From the NCBI RefSeq assembly GCF_003838195.1, contig NZ_RCBY01000061.1:1-35342 (forward strand): a stretch of DNA of 35,342 bases, written 5' to 3'. Position 1 is the stretch's first letter; each line of letters begins with the position of its first letter. The position numbers and the translations under genes are program-made. Of the stretch, positions 9,167 through 17,353 are shown piece after piece. Under the pieces are notes generated by a model that ran no database searches, was not told where the DNA came from, and saw nothing but the letters and a program-made list of their open reading frames with translations. The DNA comes from Okeania hirsuta (lineage in GTDB: Bacteria; Cyanobacteriota; Cyanobacteriia; Cyanobacteriales; Microcoleaceae).

Positions 9167-11851
9167 ATGATAATGCTCAAAAATGACTCTCACACTTTAT
9201 CTTCCCTCAAACGTCAAGTGGTGTTTGACGAAGACCCAGAACAGCGAATAGCAGCATTGGAAAAGCTAGCCATAGAATGGAAAAATCACCCGGATACTGT
9301 AGCTATTCTTAAACAATTAGCTATATCCGATGGATGTCCAGATGTGCGGAGAGCTGCAACAGAATATCTTGTCCAAGGCAGGCAAAACGATCCTAATATT
9401 TTACCTTTTCTTAAACAATTTGTAGTATCTAACAATGAATATTGGTGGGTACAAGAAGCCATACTTACCCAATTAACTACAGGTTGGCATGACGATCCAA
9501 ATACGATCGCTTTCCTGAAACAACTGATTTTGGCAGATCAATATCGTTCCTCAAATGTACGTTATGCAGCATTAAAACAGTTAGCCCAAAACTGGCAAAA
9601 TGAGCCAGATACCCTAGCATTTTTGAAACAACGAGCTGTATCCGATGTTGATGAAGCTTTGCGGGAAACAGCAGTAGAACTTTTAGCTGAAGGTTGGCAA
9701 GATATAGATACTCTCACCTGGCTAAGACAAAGAGCAGAATCAGATAAACATTGGGGAGTACGTTTAACCATCATAGAAAAATTAAATCAAGATGGGAAGT
9801 ACGACCGCAAGACTTTAGCTTGGCTCAAAGGAATGGCAATGTCTGATCCAAGCCCTTATGTGGCTTCAGAAGCAGTATTCAAGTTAGCTAAACTGGCAAA
9901 AGATGACATCGATACTGGAACTATTCTGAAACAATTGGCTTTGTCTGCTCAAGCTTCAGAGGTAAGACGAGCTGCGATGAGTCAACTAGCAGAAAATTTG
10001 GGAAGCGATCCAGATACGCTATTAACCCTCAAACAACTGGCAGAATTTGACCAGTGTTCTCATGTCCGACTTGCAGCAGTGGAACAGTTAGTAACAGATT
10101 GGAAGGAAAATTCTGATACAGTAGCTATTATGAAAAAGTTGGCTATATCAGACACAGCTTCAGAAGTGCGAAAAGCAGCAATGGGCTATTTAATCGAAAA
10201 CTGGCAAAAAGACTCTGATACAGTAGCTATTCTGAAACAGGTTGTGCAGTCAGATGAATGTTGGCGGATGCGAGAACTGGCAGTAGTACAGTTGGGTGCA
10301 TTTTGGCAACATGACCCAGATGTGTTGACTTTTCTCAAACAGCAGGCTGAGTCTCCTGAGTGCTGGGTAGTGGGAGAGATAGCAGTAGCACAATTAACTG
10401 TTGGGTGGAAAGATGACCCTAGTGTTTTAGCTCTCCTGAAAAAATTGGCTCTGTCTAACTCTGATGCACGAGTGGCTGCAATACGAGAATTATCTATCGG
10501 TTGGAAAGATGACCCTGATACTTTGAGTATTCTCAAACAAGTCGTTTTCCAAGATGATTGTTGGCACGCTAGGAAGTTAGCAGTTGAACAACTAGCTACT
10601 GCTTGGCATGACGATCCTGAGACTTTTGAAGTAGTCAAAAAAGTTGCTTTGTCTGACGATCGCCACGATGTACAAATTGCAGCAATGGAGATGTTGGTCA
10701 CAGGTTGGAAAGATCACCCAGAGGCGATCGCTACAATTAAACAAGCAGCATTATCCGATAAATTTTCAGAAGTACGCATAGCAGCAATGGAATTGTTAGC
10801 TACTACTTGGAAAAATGACGGTGATACTTTGGCAACTCTGCAACAAATTGCTGTATCTGACGGATGTTCAGATGTGCGAGTAGCAGCAGTCGTTAAACTA
10901 GGCAATGATGGTAAGGACGATCCTAATATCTTAGCTTGGCTCAAACAACAAGCAGTTGACGATCCGTGTTCTTATGTGCAACAGGCAACAATGGAACAGT
11001 TAGCTACAGATTGGAAAGACGATCCCGACACTCTAAATATTATCAAACAACTGGTTGTGTCTGGCAATTGTTCACAGCTACAACAGTCAGCAGTACTACA
11101 ATTAGCTACTACTTGGAAGGATGACCCTGAGACCATGTCTGCTCTCAAAAAGCTGGCTGTATCAGCTCAATGTCCAGATTTACAACAGCTAGCAATGCAA
11201 CAATTAGCTCTTGGTTGGAAAGATGACCCTGATACTTTTACTATTCTCAAACAAAGGGTAGAGTCTACAGATGAACGAGAAGTACGACAAGCAGCAATGC
11301 AGCAATTAGCTCTCGGTTGGAAGCATAACCCTGAGACATTAGCGTTATTTAAAAAATTAGCTATTTCTGACGAGGATGTGTGCGTCCGGCAAACAGCAGT
11401 GGTTGAGTTAGGTATTTGTTGGCAATATGACCCTGAGGTAATAGAAATTATCAAACAAGTAGCTATGAGCGATCGTAGTTTTTATGTGCGACAAACTGCT
11501 TTAGAATTATTTGCTATGCTGGGAAAAAACGATCCTTTTGCGGTTATTATGCTCAAAAAACTAGCTGAGTCTGATGAGAATTTTTATGTACGACGTTCAG
11601 CAATACAGCAGTTAGCTTTAGGTTGGCATGATGAACCAGGAATGTTTGAATTTTTCTGCACTCGCACATACTCCGATCCATTTGTACGCCAGGAGGAGTG
11701 GGAAGATAACCCGCGCCAAACTGCTTTAGAGGCAATTCTCGAACAATATCAAGAGAATACTCAGATTCTCCAGATATTGAGCGATCGAGCCGAAAATGAC
11801 TCAGATGAGCAAGTGCAAAAGTTTGCCCTGAAAACTTTAAAAGGATTTTAG
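9167..11851 (+). CDS. Large HEAT-repeat-type alpha-solenoid protein, 894 residues
   Basis: Nearly the whole protein is a tandem array of about 25 units of 34-36 residues. Each unit has a helix ending in LKQLAxSD, a turn, a second helix VRxAAMEQLAT and a linker WKDDPDTL. This is the HEAT/PBS-lyase-like architecture, which gives a protein- or peptide-binding solenoid. There is no signal peptide, membrane segment or enzymatic domain at either end. Repeats of this kind are often the C-terminal sensor half of cyanobacterial NACHT/STAND ATPases, but none is attached here, so a scaffold role or a detached sensor are both possible. The start is ATG at 9167 (or ATG 9173). The gene stands alone. The 3' end is directly followed by MITE-like repeats. 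Confidence 0.85.
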   Translation: MIMLKNDSHTLSSLKRQVVFDEDPEQRIAALEKLAIEWKNHPDTVAILKQLAISDGCPDVRRAATEYLVQGRQNDPNILPFLKQFVVSNNEYWWVQEAILTQLTTGWHDDPNTIAFLKQLILADQYRSSNVRYAALKQLAQNWQNEPDTLAFLKQRAVSDVDEALRETAVELLAEGWQDIDTLTWLRQRAESDKHWGVRLTIIEKLNQDGKYDRKTLAWLKGMAMSDPSPYVASEAVFKLAKLAKDDIDTGTILKQLALSAQASEVRRAAMSQLAENLGSDPDTLLTLKQLAEFDQCSHVRLAAVEQLVTDWKENSDTVAIMKKLAISDTASEVRKAAMGYLIENWQKDSDTVAILKQVVQSDECWRMRELAVVQLGAFWQHDPDVLTFLKQQAESPECWVVGEIAVAQLTVGWKDDPSVLALLKKLALSNSDARVAAIRELSIGWKDDPDTLSILKQVVFQDDCWHARKLAVEQLATAWHDDPETFEVVKKVALSDDRHDVQIAAMEMLVTGWKDHPEAIATIKQAALSDKFSEVRIAAMELLATTWKNDGDTLATLQQIAVSDGCSDVRVAAVVKLGNDGKDDPNILAWLKQQAVDDPCSYVQQATMEQLATDWKDDPDTLNIIKQLVVSGNCSQLQQSAVLQLATTWKDDPETMSALKKLAVSAQCPDLQQLAMQQLALGWKDDPDTFTILKQRVESTDEREVRQAAMQQLALGWKHNPETLALFKKLAISDEDVCVRQTAVVELGICWQYDPEVIEIIKQVAMSDRSFYVRQTALELFAMLGKNDPFAVIMLKKLAESDENFYVRRSAIQQLALGWHDEPGMFEFFCTRTYSDPFVRQEEWEDNPRQTALEAILEQYQENTQILQILSDRAENDSDEQVQKFALKTLKGF

Positions 11852-11891
11852 CGGACATAGGCTATATCTGCAACAAGTTTCAAGCAGTATA

Positions 11892-12046
11892 ATATCATGT
11901 TCGGTTGAATACTTATAATATCTGTGGACCAAAGGCAGAAGGCAGAGGGCAGCTATGCTGAAGGGAAAGAGCAAGGTTAGAAGGCAGAAGGTTTATTATA
12001 ACTGATTATCCGCAATTCGTAGCTCCCCCGGAGGGGAACATGATAT
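11892..12046. mobile_element. MITE-like element, second near-identical copy, with a 24-bp insert
   Basis: The first 119 bases match 5314-5432 exactly as far as I can read. The right terminus is split by a 24-bp GC-rich insert at 12013-12036 (containing CCCCCGGAGGGG) between CCG and AACATGATAT. Ends are ATATCATGTTCGG and AACATGATAT. It lies 40 bp after the HEAT-repeat gene. Confidence 0.8.
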
Positions 12047-12099
12047 AAGTAAGGTGTGTGACGATAATAGACTCATAGTTGAGCCATCACGCACCTTTA

Positions 12100-12257
12100 A
12101 TATCATGTCCGTTGGTATCGTTTGTGTAAAATCAAGGGTGAATATCTACAGGAAATTTACGTTTTTTCCAGCTTTTAAGCCTTTTTTCCAGCTTTTAAGC
12201 CTTCTTCCCTCTTCCTTACCTTCACGCTTACAATACCGATGCTACCGGACATGATAT
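12100..12257. mobile_element. MITE-like element of the ATATCATGTCCG family, 158 bp
   Basis: The ends ATATCATGTCCG and CCGGACATGATAT are inverted repeats; the next bases GTTGGTATCG and CGATGCTAC are also partly complementary. Inside is a 20-bp direct duplication, TTTTTTCCAGCTTTTAAGC plus one base, at 12161-12200. It is non-coding. Confidence 0.7.
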
Positions 12258-12394
12258 AATATTAAGTTTTGGGGCGTTGCTGAATAAATTTATGATTAGG
12301 AGAAAGATAAATTATATAGAATCTGGTTATACAGTATATGTTTATAATTCTATCCACACTTTCTCCACCTCCCCACACTCCCCACCCCCAATAT

Positions 12395-13252
12395 TTAAAT
12401 CGTTAAGTTGCCAGTGGTGACTGAATTCAATTTTTCTGTATTGCTTTCTAAAAGAAATTCACCGATACCGATAATACCATTGAGGGGGGTTCGTAGTTCG
12501 TGAGAAGTGTTGGCTAAAAATTCGTCTTTGAGGCGATCGAGTTGCTTGAGTTGTTCGTTGTTTGCTTCTAGAGATTTAAAGGAATTTTTCAGTTGGTTTG
12601 CCATACAATTAAAAGAGTGAGTCAGTTCTCCCACTTCATCGTTACGGTTAATGTGGAGTTGAGTTTCCCATTTACCTTGAGTAATTTTTTTGGCAGCACA
12701 ATTAAGTTTGAGTATAGGTGCGGTAACTAAACGTACTGTCATAATTACTACTACACTTTGCAGCTTTTTAATACGCTGACCTTCTTTATTTACGAGATAA
12801 TCGACACGATTGGGAAAATCTTCAAATACTTTTATATTTAGAGTACCATCTATATTTCGTCTGCCTTGAGCATATTCTCCATTTTCATAGTCACCTGCAA
12901 AATAAATAGCAGAAACAAATTTATACAATTGAATTTGTTTAATGAAATGAAAGGCTAAAGTATCAATATTGGTGGTATTTAGTTGTTCGAGTTGAATAGC
13001 ATTGATATTACTTTGAACAATAATATGAGGGTATTCTAGACAATGATTTAGGTGGTCTTCAACACGGTTTGTAACTTCATGTTCCCATTGACTTGCTAAT
13101 CGATTAACTGCTTTTTCTCCATTTCTAAAAGAAAGATAACCAATTAATGCAAATGTTGTTAATATTTGTCAAACAAAAGGTACAATAAAAACGTTGCGCA
13201 GGGAATTTTTTCTAGTATTCTCGATCGAGAAATCTTGATTTATAGATGCCAT
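12395..13252 (-). pseudogene. Membrane sensor histidine kinase relic (extracellular sensor-HAMP-HisKA)
   Basis: Reading from ATG 13252, codon 28 is TGA inside the first membrane segment (NVFIVPFV-stop-QILTTFALIGYLSF). The frame then stays open through a periplasmic segment (FRNGEKAVNRLASQWEHEV ... LYKFVSAIYFAGDYENGEYA). The sensor domain and second membrane segment seem internally deleted, because VNKEGQRIKKL runs directly into VVVIMTVRLVTAPILKL. A HAMP linker follows (NRNDEVGELTHSFNCMANQL), then the phospho-acceptor H-box ANTSHELRTPLNGIIG. The gene ends 25 residues after that, without a HATPase domain. It has thus lost its start region, part of its sensor and its catalytic half. Domain identity is secure; the extent of deletion is inferred from the usual architecture. 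Confidence 0.8.
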
Positions 13253-13351
13253 AGTCTTTAAAATAGAGGGAATAGGTAATAGGGAATAGGGATAAATAAT
13301 TGATAATTTATGGATAATAATTGATTTTATTTTGATTTTTTGGAGATGTCT
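13253..13351. repeat. Dispersed repeat ending TTGGAGATGTCTA (partner at 29166)
   Basis: It shares ATAATTGAT..TTTAT, ATAATTGATTTTATTTT and TTGGAGATGTCTA with 29166-29282. It includes a run of GGAATAGGTAATAGGGAATA heptamers. The left end is degenerate and abuts the start of the kinase relic. Confidence 0.55.
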
Positions 13352-13413
13352 ATTAGACTCAATTTTATCTACATACAGCAGTTTCCGAAGTTATCAAAAT
13401 AATGTGGGTCTAA

Positions 13414-13553
13414 AACCCCGCCTTTTAAGGCGCAATATTTTTGGAGAGTTGCTCACGCATCCCCTACTTCCCCTCCTGGCTCCCCTCCTGGGAGGAGCGG
13501 GGGTGGGTTGGGTTAGGGGTGGGTTAACTTCTGACTTCTGACTTCGTTAAGAG
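13414..13553. repeat. Dispersed repeat (partner at 4304)
   Basis: It opens with the palindrome CGCCTTTTAAGGCG and continues AATATTTTTGGAG and GTTGCTCA. A C-rich/G-rich stretch follows (CCCCTCCTGG ... GGTGGGTTGGG), closing with ACTTCTGACTTCGTTAAGA. Order and orientation match 4304-4434. Confidence 0.65.
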
Positions 13554-13778
13554 GTACATATATTGATTTTTAGGGAGTAGGAAAGATGGGAATTAGGGTA
13601 GTGAACAAGCACAAAATATTGACCCCGTCAGTTGTACCACATTAGTTTAAAATATGCTGTATTTTTAGATTATAGCAATTCCCAAAAAGCATGAGCTACA
13701 AAATTATAGGTTTTGGGGAATATAAAAAGTAAAAAGTGCAGTAAAAGACTACTTTACCGAATAATTAATAATGAATAA

Positions 13779-14011
13779 TTAGGGTTTGCTGAGAAAGTCT
13801 TATGAGTGAAGGAAGGAGTCAGGAGTCAGGAGAAATGGGAATTATAGAGTAGGTAGTCGGAAAAGTTGTCCCTCAATTTTTCTGCCATAATCATCCCAAA
13901 ATACTAGCTTTATGCAGCTCTTGCCACTGAAAAGCTGGCACTTTTTTCGACAAAAAAATGCTACAACCAATATCAGTCAATGCTTTGAGAATTAATCAGC
14001 AAGCCCTAATT
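13779..14011 (+). repeat. MITE-like repeat, TAGGGTTTGCTGA family, complete copy
   Basis: It starts AATTAGGGTTTGCTGAGAAA and ends AATCAGCAAGCCCTAATTA, giving inverted termini. In between are a GGAGTCAG heptamer run, a TTTTTCTGCC block and a CTTTTTTCGACAAAAAAATG block shared with the copies at 18729 and 29512. Confidence 0.75.
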
Positions 14012-14112
14012 AAAAATTAATAAACGAAGGTAGCGGGAGTTGAACACAGAGGGCAGAAGGAAAAATTTTCCTTTGAGTCAATCCTCTCCTTTCAAAGAAG
14101 AGGTAGTTGTTG

Positions 14113-14387
14113 ATTAGGGTTTGCGTATGGAAAGTCTTTTTGCGAGGGTAGACAGTAGGCAGTAGTTAGGAGGTAGAATAAATGGGAATTACAGAGTCAG
14201 TGGCCCAAACAATAGTAAGAGTGATTTTTCGGCTTTTGCTACCCGAAAAATACTCACTTTTCAAGCAAGTCGGCCTCCGAAATTTATTGATATATAAAAA
14301 GCGCCAAAGAAACCAGAAAAATATATTAGAAACCTGGTACATTATTAGTAATTTATCTTCATCGGAGTAATTAGACATTTGTTTATC
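14113..14387 (+). repeat. Partial copy of the TAGGGTTTGCTGA repeat, then gene-free
   Basis: It starts GATTAGGGTTTGCGTATGGA and follows the family up to about 14270. It also contains a strong inverted repeat, GAGTGATTTTTCGG and CCGAAAAATACTCAC, at 14218-14256. The family right end is missing. The stretch lies directly downstream of the ATP-grasp fusion gene, and the hairpin could end its transcript, though there is no clear U-tract on that strand. Confidence 0.5.
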
Positions 14388-16646
14388 TTACCATATATTG
14401 TTATCTCCCCCGATTTTTTCACTCTCGCGAAGTTCAAAAAGATATCCTCGTTGTTCGACTACCAAATCATCTACGTACCAAGGTGCTAATAATTTCCCCC
14501 CTAACCAAGGAACTATGGATGAGCAAGCAAACAATTTCCAAGGTGAGTCGGCAGGGCAATTGCATTTGGAGTCAACAATTGTCACGCTACTAATATTCAT
14601 CACAGGTAGAATAATCTCTCTGACTCTTGCTTGCGATCGCGGATCAATACAAACTACCTTACCACCAAACCAAAATGTAACCCAAAGATAACCTGCACGA
14701 TCTACAGCTAATCCATCAGGTACTCCTTCATGCTCCTGGGAAACGATAAATTGGCGATCGTGGTAAAACTCAGAACAATCACCATTAACAACGAAAACGT
14801 GAATCGACCGTTCCAAGCTATCTACAACGTAGAGCGATCGCCCATCTGGGGATAATCCCATACCATTAGCATAGCTTAGTCCCGCAAACATTTCCTGGAT
14901 TTGTCCTTGGGGATTGCACTTTAGCAGTTTTCCTTTGTCCTTAATACCTGTGGTATCCTCATTAATGGTGTTAAACCAGATGTTTCCTGTTGTGTCGATA
15001 ATTACATCATTACTAACTAACTTTTTACCCTGATAGGTTTCGATTATTGGTGTTATTTTCTGGGTATGGAGATTAAATTGCACTAGCCCCAACTCTCCAG
15101 ACAACACCAACGTACCTTTTGTCAATACTGCGACACCGTAACACAAACCAGGTAAGGGAAATCTCTGCACCTGGCAGGTGGTTAAGCACAATTTAATTAG
15201 CTGAGGGTTACCGTAGTCTAAGCAAAATAGTTGATTAGTTTCCCCATCGTAGCAAAGTCCCTCACCTCCTTGAAGAGGACAGTCTTGCACAACAGAAACT
15301 TGATAGGTTGGGGAGCGTCTTTCTAAGAGTAAGGCATTGCGTAGGTGTTCCCCGTAAAATTGTAGAGCAGCTCGGTTAGCACCCACAAGGTTGAGTTCTG
15401 CGAGGGGAGTAGGATGATAGTGAGTGTCTTGAATTTGTTCTCCTGGTTCACAATTAAAAGTAATCAATTGTGAGCAATCAAGAGTTTGTTGAGCAAGGTT
15501 AAAATCAAACAGTGTTGAGGCAAGACCACTTTTACGAGTGGAAATATACAGACGACAAGTGGTGATTATTTCTTCTTCTGATCGGTGTTGAGGAGCTTGG
15601 GGACAAATTCCCTGAGCTAATTTCAGGGCAGCTTTGGGTAAATTAAAATTCAGACTCTGCTGATATAGAAAGCCAAAGGTTGCACTCATGCGGGCATTTA
15701 TTTCAATTAAGATCGGGGTATCTTGCCCTTGAAGCCAAAATTCTGCACTGAAAAAGCTGTTATCTAAACCACTATCTTGAATAAAATTAGTCACCCGAGC
15801 GTAAATATTTTGCTGTTGTTTACAACTAACTTGAGCAGGAAAAATATAACAATCAACTGAGCCATCTTCGGCTTCCAATGTGTCCACTAAACCGACAAAA
15901 TGAACCTGTCCTTGATAGACAAAACCATCACAGGTTAAAGGTTGACCAGAAACCATCTCTTCCACTAAAAGGGGAACTTGAGATGTTGTAGCTAGAGGGT
16001 ATTTTCTGCTATCAATAAATTCTTGGAACAAAACCTGATACATTTGCCACCAAGGTTGATAATTCTTGGCAAGATTGTTGCATAATTCTGGTAACTGTTC
16101 TGGTTTATTTATCTTCCCACAAAACATACCGTAACTGGAGCAAACTGGCTTCACAAATAGGGGAAACTTCAGTTTAGTTAAAATCTGCTCATCAATTGTC
16201 AATTTCCCTTCATTTTCCCATTGCACAACAGAGTAACCAGGGGCATAGGAATCAATTTTACGGGCATAAAATTTATGAAAACATTGCACCACACTTTCAA
16301 AACGAGGACCAAATAAATTAAGCTTTTCACAAACTATTGCTGCTACCAAATTGGCAATATCAAAACTATAGTAAATAGCCACAATTTGATGTGCTTGGGC
16401 ATAAGCTATCGCATCTTGGCAAAAAGCTACTAAATCTACTCGATCTTTGATTTTCGGTGGGGTAGTTTGTAAACAGGAATATTCTAGGCAATGAAAACAA
16501 TAATCAGAAAATTCAGCACGATAAAATAACTGTTTTTCATTCTGAGATGGACACAAAACCAAAATAGGAATTAGTTTATCGGATGGATTAATTACAGTTA
16601 CTGTGGCAACTTTAAGTGTGAACTGAGAATAAATATTTTTTACCAT
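14388..16646 (-). CDS. ATP-grasp ligase fused to an SMP-30/gluconolactonase-like beta-propeller
   Basis: Two domains are visible. The first ~400 residues are ATP-grasp: an A-loop strand FPLFVKPVCSSYGMF near 175, the nucleotide-binding LLVEEMVSGQPLTCDGF near 240 and the metal site ILIEINARMS near 325. Such enzymes activate a carboxylate as acyl phosphate and join it to an amine or thiol. From about residue 455 to the end is an SMP-30/NHL propeller with blades marked GEGLCYDGETNQLFCLDYG, NDVIIDTTGNIWFNT, ANGMGLSPDGRSLYVVDS and PDGLAVDRAGYLWVTFWFGG, a fold that binds a divalent metal and often hydrolyses lactones. I chose ATG 16646, which overlaps the surE stop by 7 bp and implies translational coupling; a longer reading from 16685 is possible. 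The domain combination is unfamiliar to me, and the substrate is unknown. Confidence 0.82.
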   Translation of the reverse strand: MVKNIYSQFTLKVATVTVINPSDKLIPILVLCPSQNEKQLFYRAEFSDYCFHCLEYSCLQTTPPKIKDRVDLVAFCQDAIAYAQAHQIVAIYYSFDIANLVAAIVCEKLNLFGPRFESVVQCFHKFYARKIDSYAPGYSVVQWENEGKLTIDEQILTKLKFPLFVKPVCSSYGMFCGKINKPEQLPELCNNLAKNYQPWWQMYQVLFQEFIDSRKYPLATTSQVPLLVEEMVSGQPLTCDGFVYQGQVHFVGLVDTLEAEDGSVDCYIFPAQVSCKQQQNIYARVTNFIQDSGLDNSFFSAEFWLQGQDTPILIEINARMSATFGFLYQQSLNFNLPKAALKLAQGICPQAPQHRSEEEIITTCRLYISTRKSGLASTLFDFNLAQQTLDCSQLITFNCEPGEQIQDTHYHPTPLAELNLVGANRAALQFYGEHLRNALLLERRSPTYQVSVVQDCPLQGGEGLCYDGETNQLFCLDYGNPQLIKLCLTTCQVQRFPLPGLCYGVAVLTKGTLVLSGELGLVQFNLHTQKITPIIETYQGKKLVSNDVIIDTTGNIWFNTINEDTTGIKDKGKLLKCNPQGQIQEMFAGLSYANGMGLSPDGRSLYVVDSLERSIHVFVVNGDCSEFYHDRQFIVSQEHEGVPDGLAVDRAGYLWVTFWFGGKVVCIDPRSQARVREIILPVMNISSVTIVDSKCNCPADSPWKLFACSSIVPWLGGKLLAPWYVDDLVVEQRGYLFELRESEKIGGDNNIW

Positions 16647-17332
16647 AAACAGTATTTGGCGATCGCAATGTTCCCTGACAAACACACATCAACATCTGTA
16701 CCGGAATCAGACTTGCGGTTGATATCGTCTCCCACATAAAGATACCCATTCTCTTGCTTCACAAATTCCGTGAGTAGGGGACGGGTACACAGGGAACAGA
16801 AGACAATCTCTGGCTCTGGCGATCCCGGCTCTAGGTGGGGAAAATTAACACTCCATAATGTCCCAGGATCGACGGTTTGAGTTAGTAATTCCTGCAACAC
16901 CCGCACTGTCCATTGGGTGGCTCGCTCCCAGTCTAACTCCCAGTCAGTGCGTTTAAAATGAGAAAAGGCAATGGCAGGAATCCTATGTTGGGTGGCTTCC
17001 CTAGCAGCAGCTATGGTTCCTGAAGGATAAATATCTGAACCTAGATTACAACCACCATTAATTCCAGAAACGACAAAATGGATATCGTCATAGAGATAGT
17101 TGATGCCCAGACGAACACAATCTGCTGGGGTACTGTCTACACTCACCTCAGTGTCGGAGCGCCATTCTACAGGAATAACGGTGCGAATATTAACCCGATG
17201 ACCACAGCCAGACTGGTGCTCTTTAGGAGCAACAACTACAATCGGATCAGTGGTTACTTGAAACAATGCTTTGTGTAAGGCTTGAATACCGGGAGCATCA
17301 ATCCCATCATCATTAGTTACTAAAAAAGTCAT
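16640..17332 (-). CDS. surE: SurE-family 5'/3'-nucleotidase or related phosphatase
   Basis: Metal-dependent phosphatase acting on nucleoside monophosphates or other small phosphate esters. The N-terminal metal site TNDDGIDAPG (Asp8, Asp9), Ser41 in HQSGCGH and Asn92 in SGINGGCNLGSD, followed by YPSGTIAAARE, are all the SurE active-site elements. At 230 residues it is slightly short, lacking part of the usual C-terminal swap arm. It starts 21 bp after the acyltransferase stop and overlaps the next start, so it belongs to this operon. Its task is then probably dephosphorylation of a pathway intermediate rather than housekeeping nucleotide turnover; that is inference. Confidence 0.88.
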   Translation of the reverse strand: MTFLVTNDDGIDAPGIQALHKALFQVTTDPIVVVAPKEHQSGCGHRVNIRTVIPVEWRSDTEVSVDSTPADCVRLGINYLYDDIHFVVSGINGGCNLGSDIYPSGTIAAAREATQHRIPAIAFSHFKRTDWELDWERATQWTVRVLQELLTQTVDPGTLWSVNFPHLEPGSPEPEIVFCSLCTRPLLTEFVKQENGYLYVGDDINRKSDSGTDVDVCLSGNIAIAKYCLW

Positions 17333-17353
17333 AATTTCAGATAATTCAGTGAT

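Noticed and set aside
10186-11454. Long minus-strand reading frames opposite the HEAT-repeat gene
   Set aside because: They are Ser/Cys-rich repetitive translations of the complementary strand of a repeated coding sequence, with no independent motif.
14218-14256. Terminator of the ATP-grasp fusion gene
   Set aside because: The stem is strong but belongs to a repeat copy, lies about 130 bp away and has no clear U-tract on the minus strand; kept only as a possibility.
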